This document shows, piece by piece, positions 37,196-44,799 of a DNA stretch of 55,786 nt. Location: assembly GCF_037997115.1 (NCBI RefSeq), contig NZ_CP150484.1, positions 1,105,726 to 1,161,511 on the forward strand, in the 5' to 3' direction. The notes below the pieces were generated by a model. It had not been told where the DNA came from, did not search any database, and saw only the letters and a list, made by a program, of their open reading frames with translations. The DNA comes from Amycolatopsis coloradensis. Lineage in GTDB: Bacteria; Actinomycetota; Actinomycetes; Mycobacteriales; Pseudonocardiaceae. The position numbers and the translations under genes are program-made. Position 1 is the first letter of the stretch. Every line of letters begins with the position of its first letter.

Positions 37196-37915
37196 TCAAT
37201 CCGCGGTGAGGCCGATCTCCCGCGCGAGATCGGCCAGCATCGCGTCGAAGAGGACGTCCGGTTTCGAGAACGGGATCGGATAGTTGCCGAAGACCTCGAG
37301 CGTGACGTGCCCGTAGAGCCGGGCCCAGAACTGGATCATCAGGTACGTCACGCCGAGGTCGAGCTTTTCGAGCGGGAACGTCGCGCCGGACTCCTTCAGC
37401 ACGGCGAGCAGTTCTTCTTGGAAGGACGTGAGATCGTCGCGCAGCTCGACGGGGACCACGTCGTTCGACGGCGTGACCAGGTCGTGCATCGCGAGCACCC
37501 GCCCCGCCGCCGCGAGGAAGATCCGCCCGAACGGCTCGCCCAGCCTGCTCAACGTGTCGTCGCCCGCGGGCGACGCGAAGACCAGCGTGAACTCCTTCGT
37601 ATGCGCGAGCGCCCAGCGCCGGAATCCCTTGCAGATGGCGAAAAGCTGCAGCGCGCCCTCATCCGGCAGCTGCGCGATGTCCTCGGCGAGCCCGGCAGCC
37701 AGATCCGCGACGACGTCCGCGCGAAGATGCTCGACCAGATCGTCACGGGAACCGTAGTAGCGGTACAGCGCCGGCGCCGTGATGCCGAGCTCGCGCGCGA
37801 TCGCCCGCAGGGTCACGGCCTCCGGGCCCCGCTCGACCAGGAGCGCCCGCGCCGTCCGGCGGATGTCCTGGTCGGTCGCCGCCCGCTCGCGGCCCCTGCG
37901 GCTGGGGTTGGTCAT
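37196..37915 (-). CDS. TetR/AcrR family transcriptional regulator
   Basis: A 239-residue regulator. The N-terminal helix-turn-helix is at ~15-60 (RRTARALLVERGPEAVTLRA; ELGITAPALYRYYGSRDDL). A helical ligand-binding C-terminal part of the TetR_C type common in actinobacteria follows. It is convergent with the SDR gene and followed on the same strand by nothing in its operon. The ligand is unknown. Confidence 0.93.
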   Translation of the reverse strand: MTNPSRRGRERAATDQDIRRTARALLVERGPEAVTLRAIARELGITAPALYRYYGSRDDLVEHLRADVVADLAAGLAEDIAQLPDEGALQLFAICKGFRRWALAHTKEFTLVFASPAGDDTLSRLGEPFGRIFLAAAGRVLAMHDLVTPSNDVVPVELRDDLTSFQEELLAVLKESGATFPLEKLDLGVTYLMIQFWARLYGHVTLEVFGNYPIPFSKPDVLFDAMLADLAREIGLTAD

Positions 37916-37953
37916 CCGGGCATTCTAGGTGGTCAGTACGGCATTGCCGGGGA

Positions 37954-38325
37954 TCAACCCAGAAGGCGAGCCTGGAGCCTGGTGAGTGGCCGGAGCACGA
38001 GGAAGATCGGAACGGCCATCCCGGCGGCGATGAGGAAGTGCACGATCCACGCGCCCGCCAGCGTCGGCCCGCCCCACGTCCCCTCGGGGTCGCTCCCGGT
38101 CCAGAAGAGCCCGTAGGTCGCGATGCGCCCGACGAGATAGAAGAGCAGCAACGCGAGCAAGAACGCGACCGCGCTCGGACCGAAGGCCGCCACGAACCGC
38201 GGCCGGGACCCGCCCTCCCACCCGAGCCAGCGCCGCGCGAGCCCGCGCTGGACCTTCGCGCCGCCGATGTACCCCGGCAGCACGAGAAGCGCGTAGACCG
38301 CGCGTTTCCAGTCCGAAATCGTCAT
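37954..38325 (-). CDS. Small integral membrane protein, unknown function
   Basis: A 123-residue protein with three membrane helices: ~9-24, ~48-70 and ~90-112. The start ATG (MTISDWKRAVYALLVL) is chosen because upstream codons in the frame encode no membrane-like sequence. No family is recognised. It lies 38 bp upstream of the TetR gene on the same strand and is divergent from the YbaB-led operon at 38516. Confidence 0.7.
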   Translation of the reverse strand: MTISDWKRAVYALLVLPGYIGGAKVQRGLARRWLGWEGGSRPRFVAAFGPSAVAFLLALLLFYLVGRIATYGLFWTGSDPEGTWGGPTLAGAWIVHFLIAAGMAVPIFLVLRPLTRLQARLLG

Positions 38326-38515
38326 AACGGGCACGCTAGGTGCTGCTGACCTGCGGGAACATCGGGTAAGCCGCCGGATCCGGTAGGGAAAACCGGAGGT
38401 CGCTGTGGTGATCCACACGACCGGGCCGCGGATGTGCGCCAAACGTTCCCCGATGTCAGACGGGTATGCCACACTCGGTCGCCGAACGGCTACGACGTGA
38501 ACAGGGGAGGTTCGC

Positions 38516-39064
38516 GTGTCGAACCCTGAGCAGCTCTTCGCTGATTTCGAGGCCAAACTGGCCGACGCCCAGCGAAAGGCGAATCAGATGCGCACCGAGA
38601 TCGAAAGCGTCTCGGTGTCCGAACGCAGCAAGGACGGCCAGATCTCGGTCAAGGTCAACCACGCGGGGAACCTCGTCGGCCTGGAGATCGGTCCGTCCGT
38701 GCGGGACGACCCGGCGCTCGCGCAGGAGATCCTCCGCGTCGTCCAGAGCGCGCAGAGCAAACTCGCGGGCGCGATGCAGGCCGGCGTGCCGTCCATCGCG
38801 GGCACCGAAACGATGAACGAGCTGGTCAACCAGCTGCACAACGAGTACCCGGAACCCGAACCGACGGGCTACGTCGAGGGCGGTCACCAAGAGGCGGACG
38901 AGGACGACCGCTTCGTCGCCGAAGACGAGTTCGACGCTCCTCCGCCGCCTCCTGCTCCGAAGCCGCCCGCCCCTCCGGCCCCGCCCGCGCCACCGCGCGC
39001 CGCGCGCAGGCAGCAGACGGACCACGAGGACGACTACTTCACCGGCGGCGACTTCCTGCGCTGA
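38516..39064 (+). CDS. YbaB/EbfC family protein, second locus
   Basis: A 182-residue protein. The YbaB/EbfC core is at ~1-110 (helix EQLFADFEAKLADAQRKANQ; sheet SVSERSKDGQISVKVNHAGN). A Pro-rich, acidic tail ends in DDYFTGGDFLR. The GTG start has GGGGAGG 5 nt upstream. It is the first gene of a four-gene operon with ESX-type proteins, mirroring the YbaB gene that heads the toxin operon at 29564, and both have the same tail type. The DNA-binding role is by family only. Confidence 0.85.
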   Translation: MSNPEQLFADFEAKLADAQRKANQMRTEIESVSVSERSKDGQISVKVNHAGNLVGLEIGPSVRDDPALAQEILRVVQSAQSKLAGAMQAGVPSIAGTETMNELVNQLHNEYPEPEPTGYVEGGHQEADEDDRFVAEDEFDAPPPPPAPKPPAPPAPPAPPRAARRQQTDHEDDYFTGGDFLR

Positions 39065-39086
39065 GCGGGTTCATGAGGGAGGAAAA

Positions 39087-39404
39087 ATGGGGCAGCCACA
39101 AGGAACTGAAGACTTCAAGGTCGATCCCGCGGAGCTCGCCGCCCATCGCAATACGATCGACTATCTGGGGCAACGAGTCGCGATGGCCGGGTCTGCGGCG
39201 GACGCGGCCATGGGCGACGAAGCGTTCGGACTGGTCGGAATACCCCTCGCCGCGATTTGCGCCACCGTCCAGAGCCTGGCGAAGAGCGCGATTGAGTCGG
39301 CTGTCGACGCCTCGGCGGACCACGCCGACCGTGTGCACACCTGGCAACAGAGGAAGCAAATGCAGGAGGACGAGTTCAAGAGCCTCTTCAAGGTGGAGGA
39401 CTGA
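39087..39404 (+). CDS. EspC/WXG100-like type VII secretion target
   Basis: A 105-residue helical protein (FKVDPAELAAHRNTIDYLGQ then a second helix SLAKSAIESAVDASADHADR). It lacks a clear WXG turn but has the size and layout of EspC/DUF2580-type secreted ESX proteins. GAGGGAGG precedes the ATG. It is followed 3 bp later by a large WXG-type protein, with which it may pair. Confidence 0.75.
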   Translation: MGQPQGTEDFKVDPAELAAHRNTIDYLGQRVAMAGSAADAAMGDEAFGLVGIPLAAICATVQSLAKSAIESAVDASADHADRVHTWQQRKQMQEDEFKSLFKVED

Positions 39405-39407
39405 CCG

Positions 39408-40640
39408 ATGGCAGAGACCCCCATCGCAGTCCAGGGCCCCAATCCGTTGATCAAGACGGACGCCGCTCAAGACGAGAGTTCGCTCGAAGGCGCCGGAATC
39501 CTCCAAGATTTCTGGGACACCGGAGCCAAGATCGCAAGTGGCGACTGGGCGGAAGGGTTGGCGAACTTCGCCAACGGCGTGACCGGGCTTGCCGACCTCG
39601 TAGCCGATCCGATCGGGACTCTGGCGGCGTCGGCGTTCGGTTGGATCATCGAGCACGTGCCGTTCCTCCGTGAACCCCTCGATTGGCTCGTAGGCGACCA
39701 GGTTGCCCTGGACAACATGATCGGGACCTGGGAGAACATAGGCAAAGAACTCGAGTCCGTCAGCGACGACCTGGGTAAAGCCGTCGAGCGCGAAAGCGCG
39801 AATTGGACCGGTGAAGCCGCGGACGCCTATCGGGCCTTCGCGAAGAATCGGGCCGACCTGTACGCAGGTATTGCCTCGGGCGCGAGTTCCATCGGGACGT
39901 TGGTCAGCGTCTGCAAAATGATCCTTGCGGTCGTACGGACCATCGTGCGCGACTTGATCTCGGAGTGTCTCGGGAAACTTGTGAGCATCGCGATGCGCTA
40001 CCCCGGGCCGGCGATGCCTGCCGGCATCGCTGCGGAGGGAACCCCGAAGGCCATCAGCTACGCCCAGAGGTGCCTCGGCTGGATCAAGAAGCTGACCAAG
40101 GCATTTGACAAGGCTAAGGGGCTATTTAAGCGGCTCACCGATGGCTTCGACAAGATCAAGGACGCCTTGACTCCGAAGGCGCTGAAGAAGTTCATGGGCA
40201 GCGGGAAGAAAGCGACCGACGGTGCCGGTGACACGACCTTCGCGTCGAAGGTCGCTGAGGCGAGAAAGGATCTGCCGGAATCTCGCAAGCACATCTTTGG
40301 CTTGGAAGGCACGGCGAAGGACAAGAGTCTCGCCGAGAACCTGGCGCAGGTGAAGGAAAACATGGCCGGTCGCCTCAAGGAAAACTACGGCCAAGACTTC
40401 CAGGCGAACCTCACCAAGGAGAAACGCAAGGCTATCGGGAAAAAGATCGACGAGACGGCAGGCGATGTTCTCGGCGAGGAAGAGGAACCGCCTAGCAAGA
40501 AGGCACCGTCTCCAGCTGGGGTCATGGGTCCGTACAGCGCGGCAGGCGCACCGAAGAACTCTTCTGATCCAGAAAACCAAGCAGCGGAGCCACCGATCTT
40601 CGACCAACAGGGTGGGCAGCGGATCTCCGGTTCCCTGTAG
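39408..40640 (+). CDS. WXG-fold ESX-type large protein, unknown effector
   Basis: A 410-residue protein. A helical N-terminal half contains WENIGKELESVSDDLGKAVE and NWTGEAADAYRAFAKNRADL (WXG-like turn at NWTGEAA, ~126). A hydrophobic stretch at ~160-190 and a Lys-rich amphipathic part at ~220-280 follow. The C-terminus is charged with a Pro/Ser-rich end. No enzymatic toxin motif is visible. Codon use is less GC-rich at third positions than in the flanking genes (AAA, ATC GGG AAA AAG), a possible sign of transfer or of fast change. GGAGG lies 8 nt before the ATG. Confidence 0.72.
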   Translation: MAETPIAVQGPNPLIKTDAAQDESSLEGAGILQDFWDTGAKIASGDWAEGLANFANGVTGLADLVADPIGTLAASAFGWIIEHVPFLREPLDWLVGDQVALDNMIGTWENIGKELESVSDDLGKAVERESANWTGEAADAYRAFAKNRADLYAGIASGASSIGTLVSVCKMILAVVRTIVRDLISECLGKLVSIAMRYPGPAMPAGIAAEGTPKAISYAQRCLGWIKKLTKAFDKAKGLFKRLTDGFDKIKDALTPKALKKFMGSGKKATDGAGDTTFASKVAEARKDLPESRKHIFGLEGTAKDKSLAENLAQVKENMAGRLKENYGQDFQANLTKEKRKAIGKKIDETAGDVLGEEEEPPSKKAPSPAGVMGPYSAAGAPKNSSDPENQAAEPPIFDQQGGQRISGSL

Positions 40641-40668
40641 GACCTCGATGACGTGAAAGGAACGCCAA

Positions 40669-41814
40669 GTGACCGATCATCGGTTGGTGGTCTCGCGAAC
40701 GCCCGGAGTCATCGGCCATCTGGTGCTGGTCATCTTGTTCGGCACTCTGACCGTGGTCATGGCGATCGCCGTGGTCAGTGACTACCAGTTGGCGGTGCGC
40801 ATCGTCGCGGGTGTGCTCTGTGCCGTGTTCATCTACTGCGGAACCATCGAGTTTCGTAACTACCGGACTTGTCCTCCGGCCGACGAGCTGATCTTCGAGC
40901 CGACCGGAATCAGGCGCATCAAAGGTGGCGTTGTGGCCTGGAGCGCTCTCTGGGACGACATCACCAAAGTCATCCTGAGCCTCGAGTTCCGCGAGTACTC
41001 CCCGCACCGTTCCGGATCTGATGAGTTCAAACTCGTCATTCGTCCGGGATCGGGTTTCGACGCTCTGGCGGCGGGCTTCGCCCGCGAACCCGATGGTGAC
41101 CTTCAAGTGGCGGACATCGACCTCAGGCCTCGTGAGGTGGAGCGGATGTTGCCCTTCCTCGTGAAGTACGTCGATGTCGCGATCGAGGACGACAACACTG
41201 CTGTGCGGACTGTGCCGGACGAACCGGTGGTGAAGACGGCTCGCGAGGAAGATCTCGACGTCGTGGACGACATGGTGAAGATCCACGTGAACGGATGGGA
41301 CAAGCGCAAACTGTGGGTCTTCCGGTTCGCCTCCCTGATGGTCGAGGTCACGGCCTTGGTGGTCGCTGCCGCTACCGAAGGCGCGGTGCGAATCTGCGCG
41401 CTTGTGGTGCTTTTCGCGCTCTTCGCGGTGACGATGGTGATCGAAGGGTTCGAAGGAGCGACGCACGACAAAAAGCGGAAAGTAGTGCTTGAGCTCGGCC
41501 CACAGGGCTTCTACTTCCGGACGTACGGCACCTTCGTCGGGGTCTGGTGGCACGAAATCGACGCGGTCCGGTGGGGAGTCGGCCACGGTTCCACCTACCT
41601 GGACTTCCTGCCGAGTTCGGCCATGTTCGCCGTTCGGCATCCCCGGTTGGCGGAATTGACCAGAAGCGATCCGTACAACACCGAGTCCGAAGGCCTCGCC
41701 GGTGGCTGGTATCGGCTGGGGAGACCGTTCAGCGTGAACGCCCGACGTGAGTTCGAGAGCGCCATGCGGACGTCCGGCCGGGTGGAATTCCAGGAGACGG
41801 CGGCGTCGCGCTGA
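40669..41814 (+). CDS. Membrane protein with internally duplicated TM pair plus PH-like domain
   Basis: A 381-residue protein. Two halves have the same plan: a membrane helix pair (~13-55 and ~213-252) followed by a strand-rich domain. LIFEPTGIRRIKGGVVAWSA in the first half corresponds to LELGPQGFYFRTYGTFVGVW in the second. The strand-rich part is like bacterial PH/YdbT-type domains. The GTG start has AAAGGA 7 nt upstream. It is the last gene of the YbaB-led operon and could be an immunity or accessory protein for the 410-residue protein (inferred). A strong hairpin follows. Confidence 0.72.
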   Translation: MTDHRLVVSRTPGVIGHLVLVILFGTLTVVMAIAVVSDYQLAVRIVAGVLCAVFIYCGTIEFRNYRTCPPADELIFEPTGIRRIKGGVVAWSALWDDITKVILSLEFREYSPHRSGSDEFKLVIRPGSGFDALAAGFAREPDGDLQVADIDLRPREVERMLPFLVKYVDVAIEDDNTAVRTVPDEPVVKTAREEDLDVVDDMVKIHVNGWDKRKLWVFRFASLMVEVTALVVAAATEGAVRICALVVLFALFAVTMVIEGFEGATHDKKRKVVLELGPQGFYFRTYGTFVGVWWHEIDAVRWGVGHGSTYLDFLPSSAMFAVRHPRLAELTRSDPYNTESEGLAGGWYRLGRPFSVNARREFESAMRTSGRVEFQETAASR

Positions 41815-41832
41815 AAGCTAAGCCGGGGCGCC

Positions 41833-41874
41833 GCCGGCGCCGATCACTCGGGGGGCTACGTGATCGACGCCGGC
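41833..41874 (+). terminator. Hairpin after the YbaB-led operon
   Basis: Bases 41833-41847 pair with 41860-41874 over 15 bp with one mismatch and a 12-nt loop. It starts 18 bp after the stop of the membrane protein gene. There is no T-tract. A second, shorter GGCGCC/GGCGCC pairing overlaps its left side. Confidence 0.7.
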
Positions 41875-42086
41875 GACCCGATGCCCTCTTCCCGGCACCG
41901 GCCGGGATCGGGGCAACGTCACCGCTTGGAAGCGGCAACGCATCTCAAGAGCGGGCGTGATCGCCGAAGTGACGTCCGAGGGAAGGTTATCCCCCGAAAG
42001 AGTGACGGCGTTCCGCTGCTCGCCTGATTGTCGCACTACGCGCCGAGAAAGTTACAAAGTTCTTCACATCTTCGCCCGGAGAAGGG

Positions 42087-42115
42087 CCATGACCGGACAA
42101 CTGCTGGTCATGGCA
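42087..42115. promoter_or_regulatory. Inverted repeat upstream of ribokinase
   Basis: GCCATGACC (42087-42095) and GGTCATGGC (42107-42115) form a perfect 9-bp inverted repeat with an 11-nt centre, ending 11 bp before the ribokinase ATG. It could be a regulator site or an mRNA hairpin near the ribosome site. No regulator can be named. Confidence 0.5.
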
Positions 42116-42126
42116 TCGTTTCCTCC

Positions 42127-42987
42127 ATGACTTCTCAGGTGCTGGTCATCGGGTCCGCCAATGCCGATCTCGTCGTCCCGGTCGACCGGCGGCCGGGTGG
42201 TGGCGAAACCGTACTGGGTGGCGACACGGTCTTGTCGCCGGGTGGCAAAGGCGCCAACACCGCGGTCGCCGCGGCCAGGCTCGGCGCCGACGTCGCGTTG
42301 CTCGGGGCGGTCGGCGACGACCCGTACGGCGAGCTGCTCAAGCGGTCGCTGGCCGAGTCCGGGGTGAACACTGGCTGCCTGCGCACGAGCGAGCGTCCGA
42401 CGGGGATCGCGTACATCACGGTCACGCCCGACGGTGAGAACTCGATTCTCGTTTCGCCTGGCGCCAATTCGGCCCTGCGGCCCGAGGACGTCGACCTCGA
42501 CGGCGCCGAGGTCGTGGTGTTGTCGCTGGAGATCCCGCTCGAAACCGTCGAGCACGCCGTCGCGAAGGCCGTCGAGAGCGGCGCGAAAACCCTGCTGAAC
42601 CTGTCGCCGGCGGCCGAGCTTTCCGCGAAGACGCTTCAGGGGCTCGACGTGCTGTTGGTCAACGAGCACGAGGCGGCCTTCCTTCTCGGTGGCGAGGCCG
42701 ACTTCCCCAAGCTGCTCGACCTCGGTCCGAAGGCCGCTGTCGTGACGCTCGGCGCGAAGGGGGCGGCGGTGGTGACCGCGGACGGGGTGACGGAGGTGCC
42801 GTCGCCGAAGGTGGAGGCCGTCGACACGACGGGCGCCGGTGACGCTTTCGCCGGGGCGCTCGCCACCTCGCTCGCGAAGGGCGACGAGCTGGCCGAGGCG
42901 GCGCGCAAGGCGGTGAAGGTGGCGGCGATCACCGTGACCCGCCAGGGGGCGCAGCCTTCGTATCCGACGGCTTCCGAACTGGAATGA
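42127..42987 (+). CDS. rbsK: Ribokinase (PfkB family)
   Basis: A 286-residue PfkB-family sugar kinase with ribokinase-type signatures: the N-terminal SANADLVVPVDRRPGGGETV, SPGGKGANTAVAAARLGADV (motif 1), NEHEAAFLLGG, and DTTGAGDAFAGALA (motif 2, catalytic Asp). The length is slightly short for RbsK (~300). It phosphorylates ribose at O5; related sugars cannot be excluded from sequence. It is 68 bp upstream of ptsI, with no ribose transporter beside it. Confidence 0.9.
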   Translation: MTSQVLVIGSANADLVVPVDRRPGGGETVLGGDTVLSPGGKGANTAVAAARLGADVALLGAVGDDPYGELLKRSLAESGVNTGCLRTSERPTGIAYITVTPDGENSILVSPGANSALRPEDVDLDGAEVVVLSLEIPLETVEHAVAKAVESGAKTLLNLSPAAELSAKTLQGLDVLLVNEHEAAFLLGGEADFPKLLDLGPKAAVVTLGAKGAAVVTADGVTEVPSPKVEAVDTTGAGDAFAGALATSLAKGDELAEAARKAVKVAAITVTRQGAQPSYPTASELE

Positions 42988-43043
42988 TGCCTTCGTCTGT
43001 GTTCTGCTGGTGGCTATGAGCCAGGTCACGCCGCCTATGAGAT

Positions 43044-43057
43044 ATGGTCTAGACCAT
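43044..43057. promoter_or_regulatory. DasR-type operator (dre) overlapping the ptsI start
   Basis: ATGGTCTAGACCAT is a perfect 14-bp palindrome with the TGGTCTAGACCA core of the GntR-family regulator DasR of Streptomyces. It covers TATGGT (43043-43048, a TANNNT -10) and the first two bases of the ptsI ATG. Only a weak ribosome site is seen, so a leaderless ptsI transcript starting at the ATG is likely. Binding would then block transcription start directly. DasR responds to aminosugar phosphates and is known to control PTS genes in Streptomyces. Confidence 0.85.
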
Positions 43058-44690
43058 GCCGTCTGAGTCACTGTCCGGGGTCGCCGTCAGTCCCGGCCGC
43101 GCGAGCGGTCCTGTCGTCCGGGTCGCCGAGCCGCTCGGCGAACCCGCGAGCACGCCGGCACCGGCCGATCCCGCCGCCGAGGCCGCCCGGATCGCCCCGG
43201 CCGCGCAGATCGTGGCAGGCAGGCTCGAGAAGCTCGCCGAGACGGCGACGGGTGAGGCCGCGACGATCCTCATCACCACCGCGGCGATGGCGGCCGACCC
43301 GGCGCTCGTCTCCTCGGCGGAGCAGCTGGTCAAGGACAAGAACCTGCCCGCGCCGCGTGCGGTGCACGAGGCGGCGGGCAAGTTCGCCGACGCGCTCGCG
43401 GCCGCGGGCGGCTACATGGCCGAGCGCGCCCGCGACGTCCTCGACGTGCGAGACAGGCTCATCGCCGAACTGCTCGGCATCGCGCCTCCCGGCGTTCCCG
43501 ACCTGGACTCGCCGAGCGTGCTCGTCGCCCGCGACCTCGCGCCCGCCGACACCGCCGGCCTCGACCCGGACAAGGTGCTCGCGCTCGTCACCGAAGAGGG
43601 CGGCCCCACCAGTCACACCGCGATCCTCGCCCGCGCGCTCGGCATTCCCGCCGTCGTCGCGGTCCGCGGCGTCCTCGCGCTCGACGCGCAAGCGCTTGCG
43701 GTGGACGGCGACACCGGGGTCGTCGAGGTCGCGGACCCGGACGCGGAGGTCGTCACGGCCGCCAAGACCGGCGCGATCGAGTGGGACGGCACCGGCGCGA
43801 CGTCCGACGGCCACCGGGTGAAGGTGCTCGGCAACGTCGGATCCGCCACCGACGCCCGGGCCGCGGCCGAAGCGGGCGCGGAAGGCGTCGGCCTCTTCCG
43901 GACCGAGTTCTGCTATCTCGACGCGTCCGCCGAGCCGAGCGTCGAAGAGCAGCGCAAGGCCTACACCGCCGTGCTCACGCCGTTCCGCGGCAAGCCGGTC
44001 ATCGTCCGTACGCTCGACGCGGGCGCCGACAAGCCTCTCGCGTTCCTGAAGCCCGAGGTCGAGCCCAATCCGGCGCTCGGCGTACGCGGGCTTCGCGTCG
44101 CCTTCGACCAGCCCGAGATCCTCGACCGCCAGCTCGAGGCCATCGCGGGTGCCGCGCAAGACTCCGGAGCCGAGGTTTCGGTGATGGCTCCGATGGTCGC
44201 CACCGCCGCCGAGGCCGCCTGGTTCGCCGAGCGCGCCCGCGCCGCCGGAATCGCCCGCGTGGGCGTGATGATCGAGATCCCGGCCGCCGCGCTGACCGCC
44301 CGCGAAATCCTCGACGCGGTCGACTTCGTCTCCGTCGGCACCAACGACCTCGCGCAGTACACCTTCGCCGCGGATCGCCAGCTCGGCGCGGTCGCCAAGC
44401 TCAACGACCCGTGGCAGCCAGGGCTGCTGCGCCTGCTGAAGGTCATCGGGCAGGCCGCGAAGGACACCGGCAAGCCCGCCGGGGTCTGCGGTGAAGCCGC
44501 CGCCGACCCGAGGCTCGCGCTGGTGCTGGCCGGGCTCGGCCTCACCAGCCTTTCGATGAACGCGCCCGCCGTGCGCGCGGTCGGCGCGAGCCTGGCGGCC
44601 ACGACGCTGGCCGAATGCGAGTCGCTGGCCGAGGCCGTTTTGGCCACGTCGGACCCGGTCGCCGCGAGGCAGGCCGCCGCGAAGCGATAG
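43056..44690 (+). CDS. ptsI: PTS phosphotransferase enzyme I
   Basis: A 544-residue enzyme I of the sugar phosphotransferase system, passing phosphate from PEP to HPr. The phosphorylated His187 is in GGPTSHTAI. The PEP-binding barrel follows, with GVGLFRTEFCYLD, NPALGVRGLR, SVGTNDLAQYTFAADRQ and the catalytic Cys in GVCGEAAADP. No ptsH lies nearby. The ATG overlaps the DasR-type operator. A dispersed-repeat hairpin follows the stop codon. Confidence 0.96.
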   Translation: MPSESLSGVAVSPGRASGPVVRVAEPLGEPASTPAPADPAAEAARIAPAAQIVAGRLEKLAETATGEAATILITTAAMAADPALVSSAEQLVKDKNLPAPRAVHEAAGKFADALAAAGGYMAERARDVLDVRDRLIAELLGIAPPGVPDLDSPSVLVARDLAPADTAGLDPDKVLALVTEEGGPTSHTAILARALGIPAVVAVRGVLALDAQALAVDGDTGVVEVADPDAEVVTAAKTGAIEWDGTGATSDGHRVKVLGNVGSATDARAAAEAGAEGVGLFRTEFCYLDASAEPSVEEQRKAYTAVLTPFRGKPVIVRTLDAGADKPLAFLKPEVEPNPALGVRGLRVAFDQPEILDRQLEAIAGAAQDSGAEVSVMAPMVATAAEAAWFAERARAAGIARVGVMIEIPAAALTAREILDAVDFVSVGTNDLAQYTFAADRQLGAVAKLNDPWQPGLLRLLKVIGQAAKDTGKPAGVCGEAAADPRLALVLAGLGLTSLSMNAPAVRAVGASLAATTLAECESLAEAVLATSDPVAARQAAAKR

Positions 44691-44702
44691 CAAAGGTCCC
44701 TT

Positions 44703-44732
44703 GCTCTCCCGATCGGAAAGGATCGGGAGAGC
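44703..44732 (+). terminator. Hairpin of the dispersed repeat after ptsI
   Basis: GCTCTCCCGATC (44703-44714) pairs perfectly with GATCGGGAGAGC (44721-44732) across a 6-nt loop. It starts 12 bp after the ptsI stop. Bases 44688-44713 are shared exactly with the inverted copy at 30-55 of the window. No T-tract follows. Confidence 0.75.
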
Positions 44733-44799
44733 GTGTCGAAATCCGGCCCACCGCTTCGACGCCTAGGTGAAGACACCGAAGCGACGAAAGGACCGGACC

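Larger units (their letters stand above)
41815..42126. other. Intergenic region before ribokinase
   Basis: No coding frame of conserved appearance was seen here. It holds the terminator-like hairpin at 41833-41874 and an inverted repeat at 42087-42115 just before the ribokinase start. The section 42036-42080 is less GC-rich than its surroundings (GAAAGTTACAAAGTTCTTCACA) and is the likely promoter region of the ribokinase gene. Confidence 0.6.
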
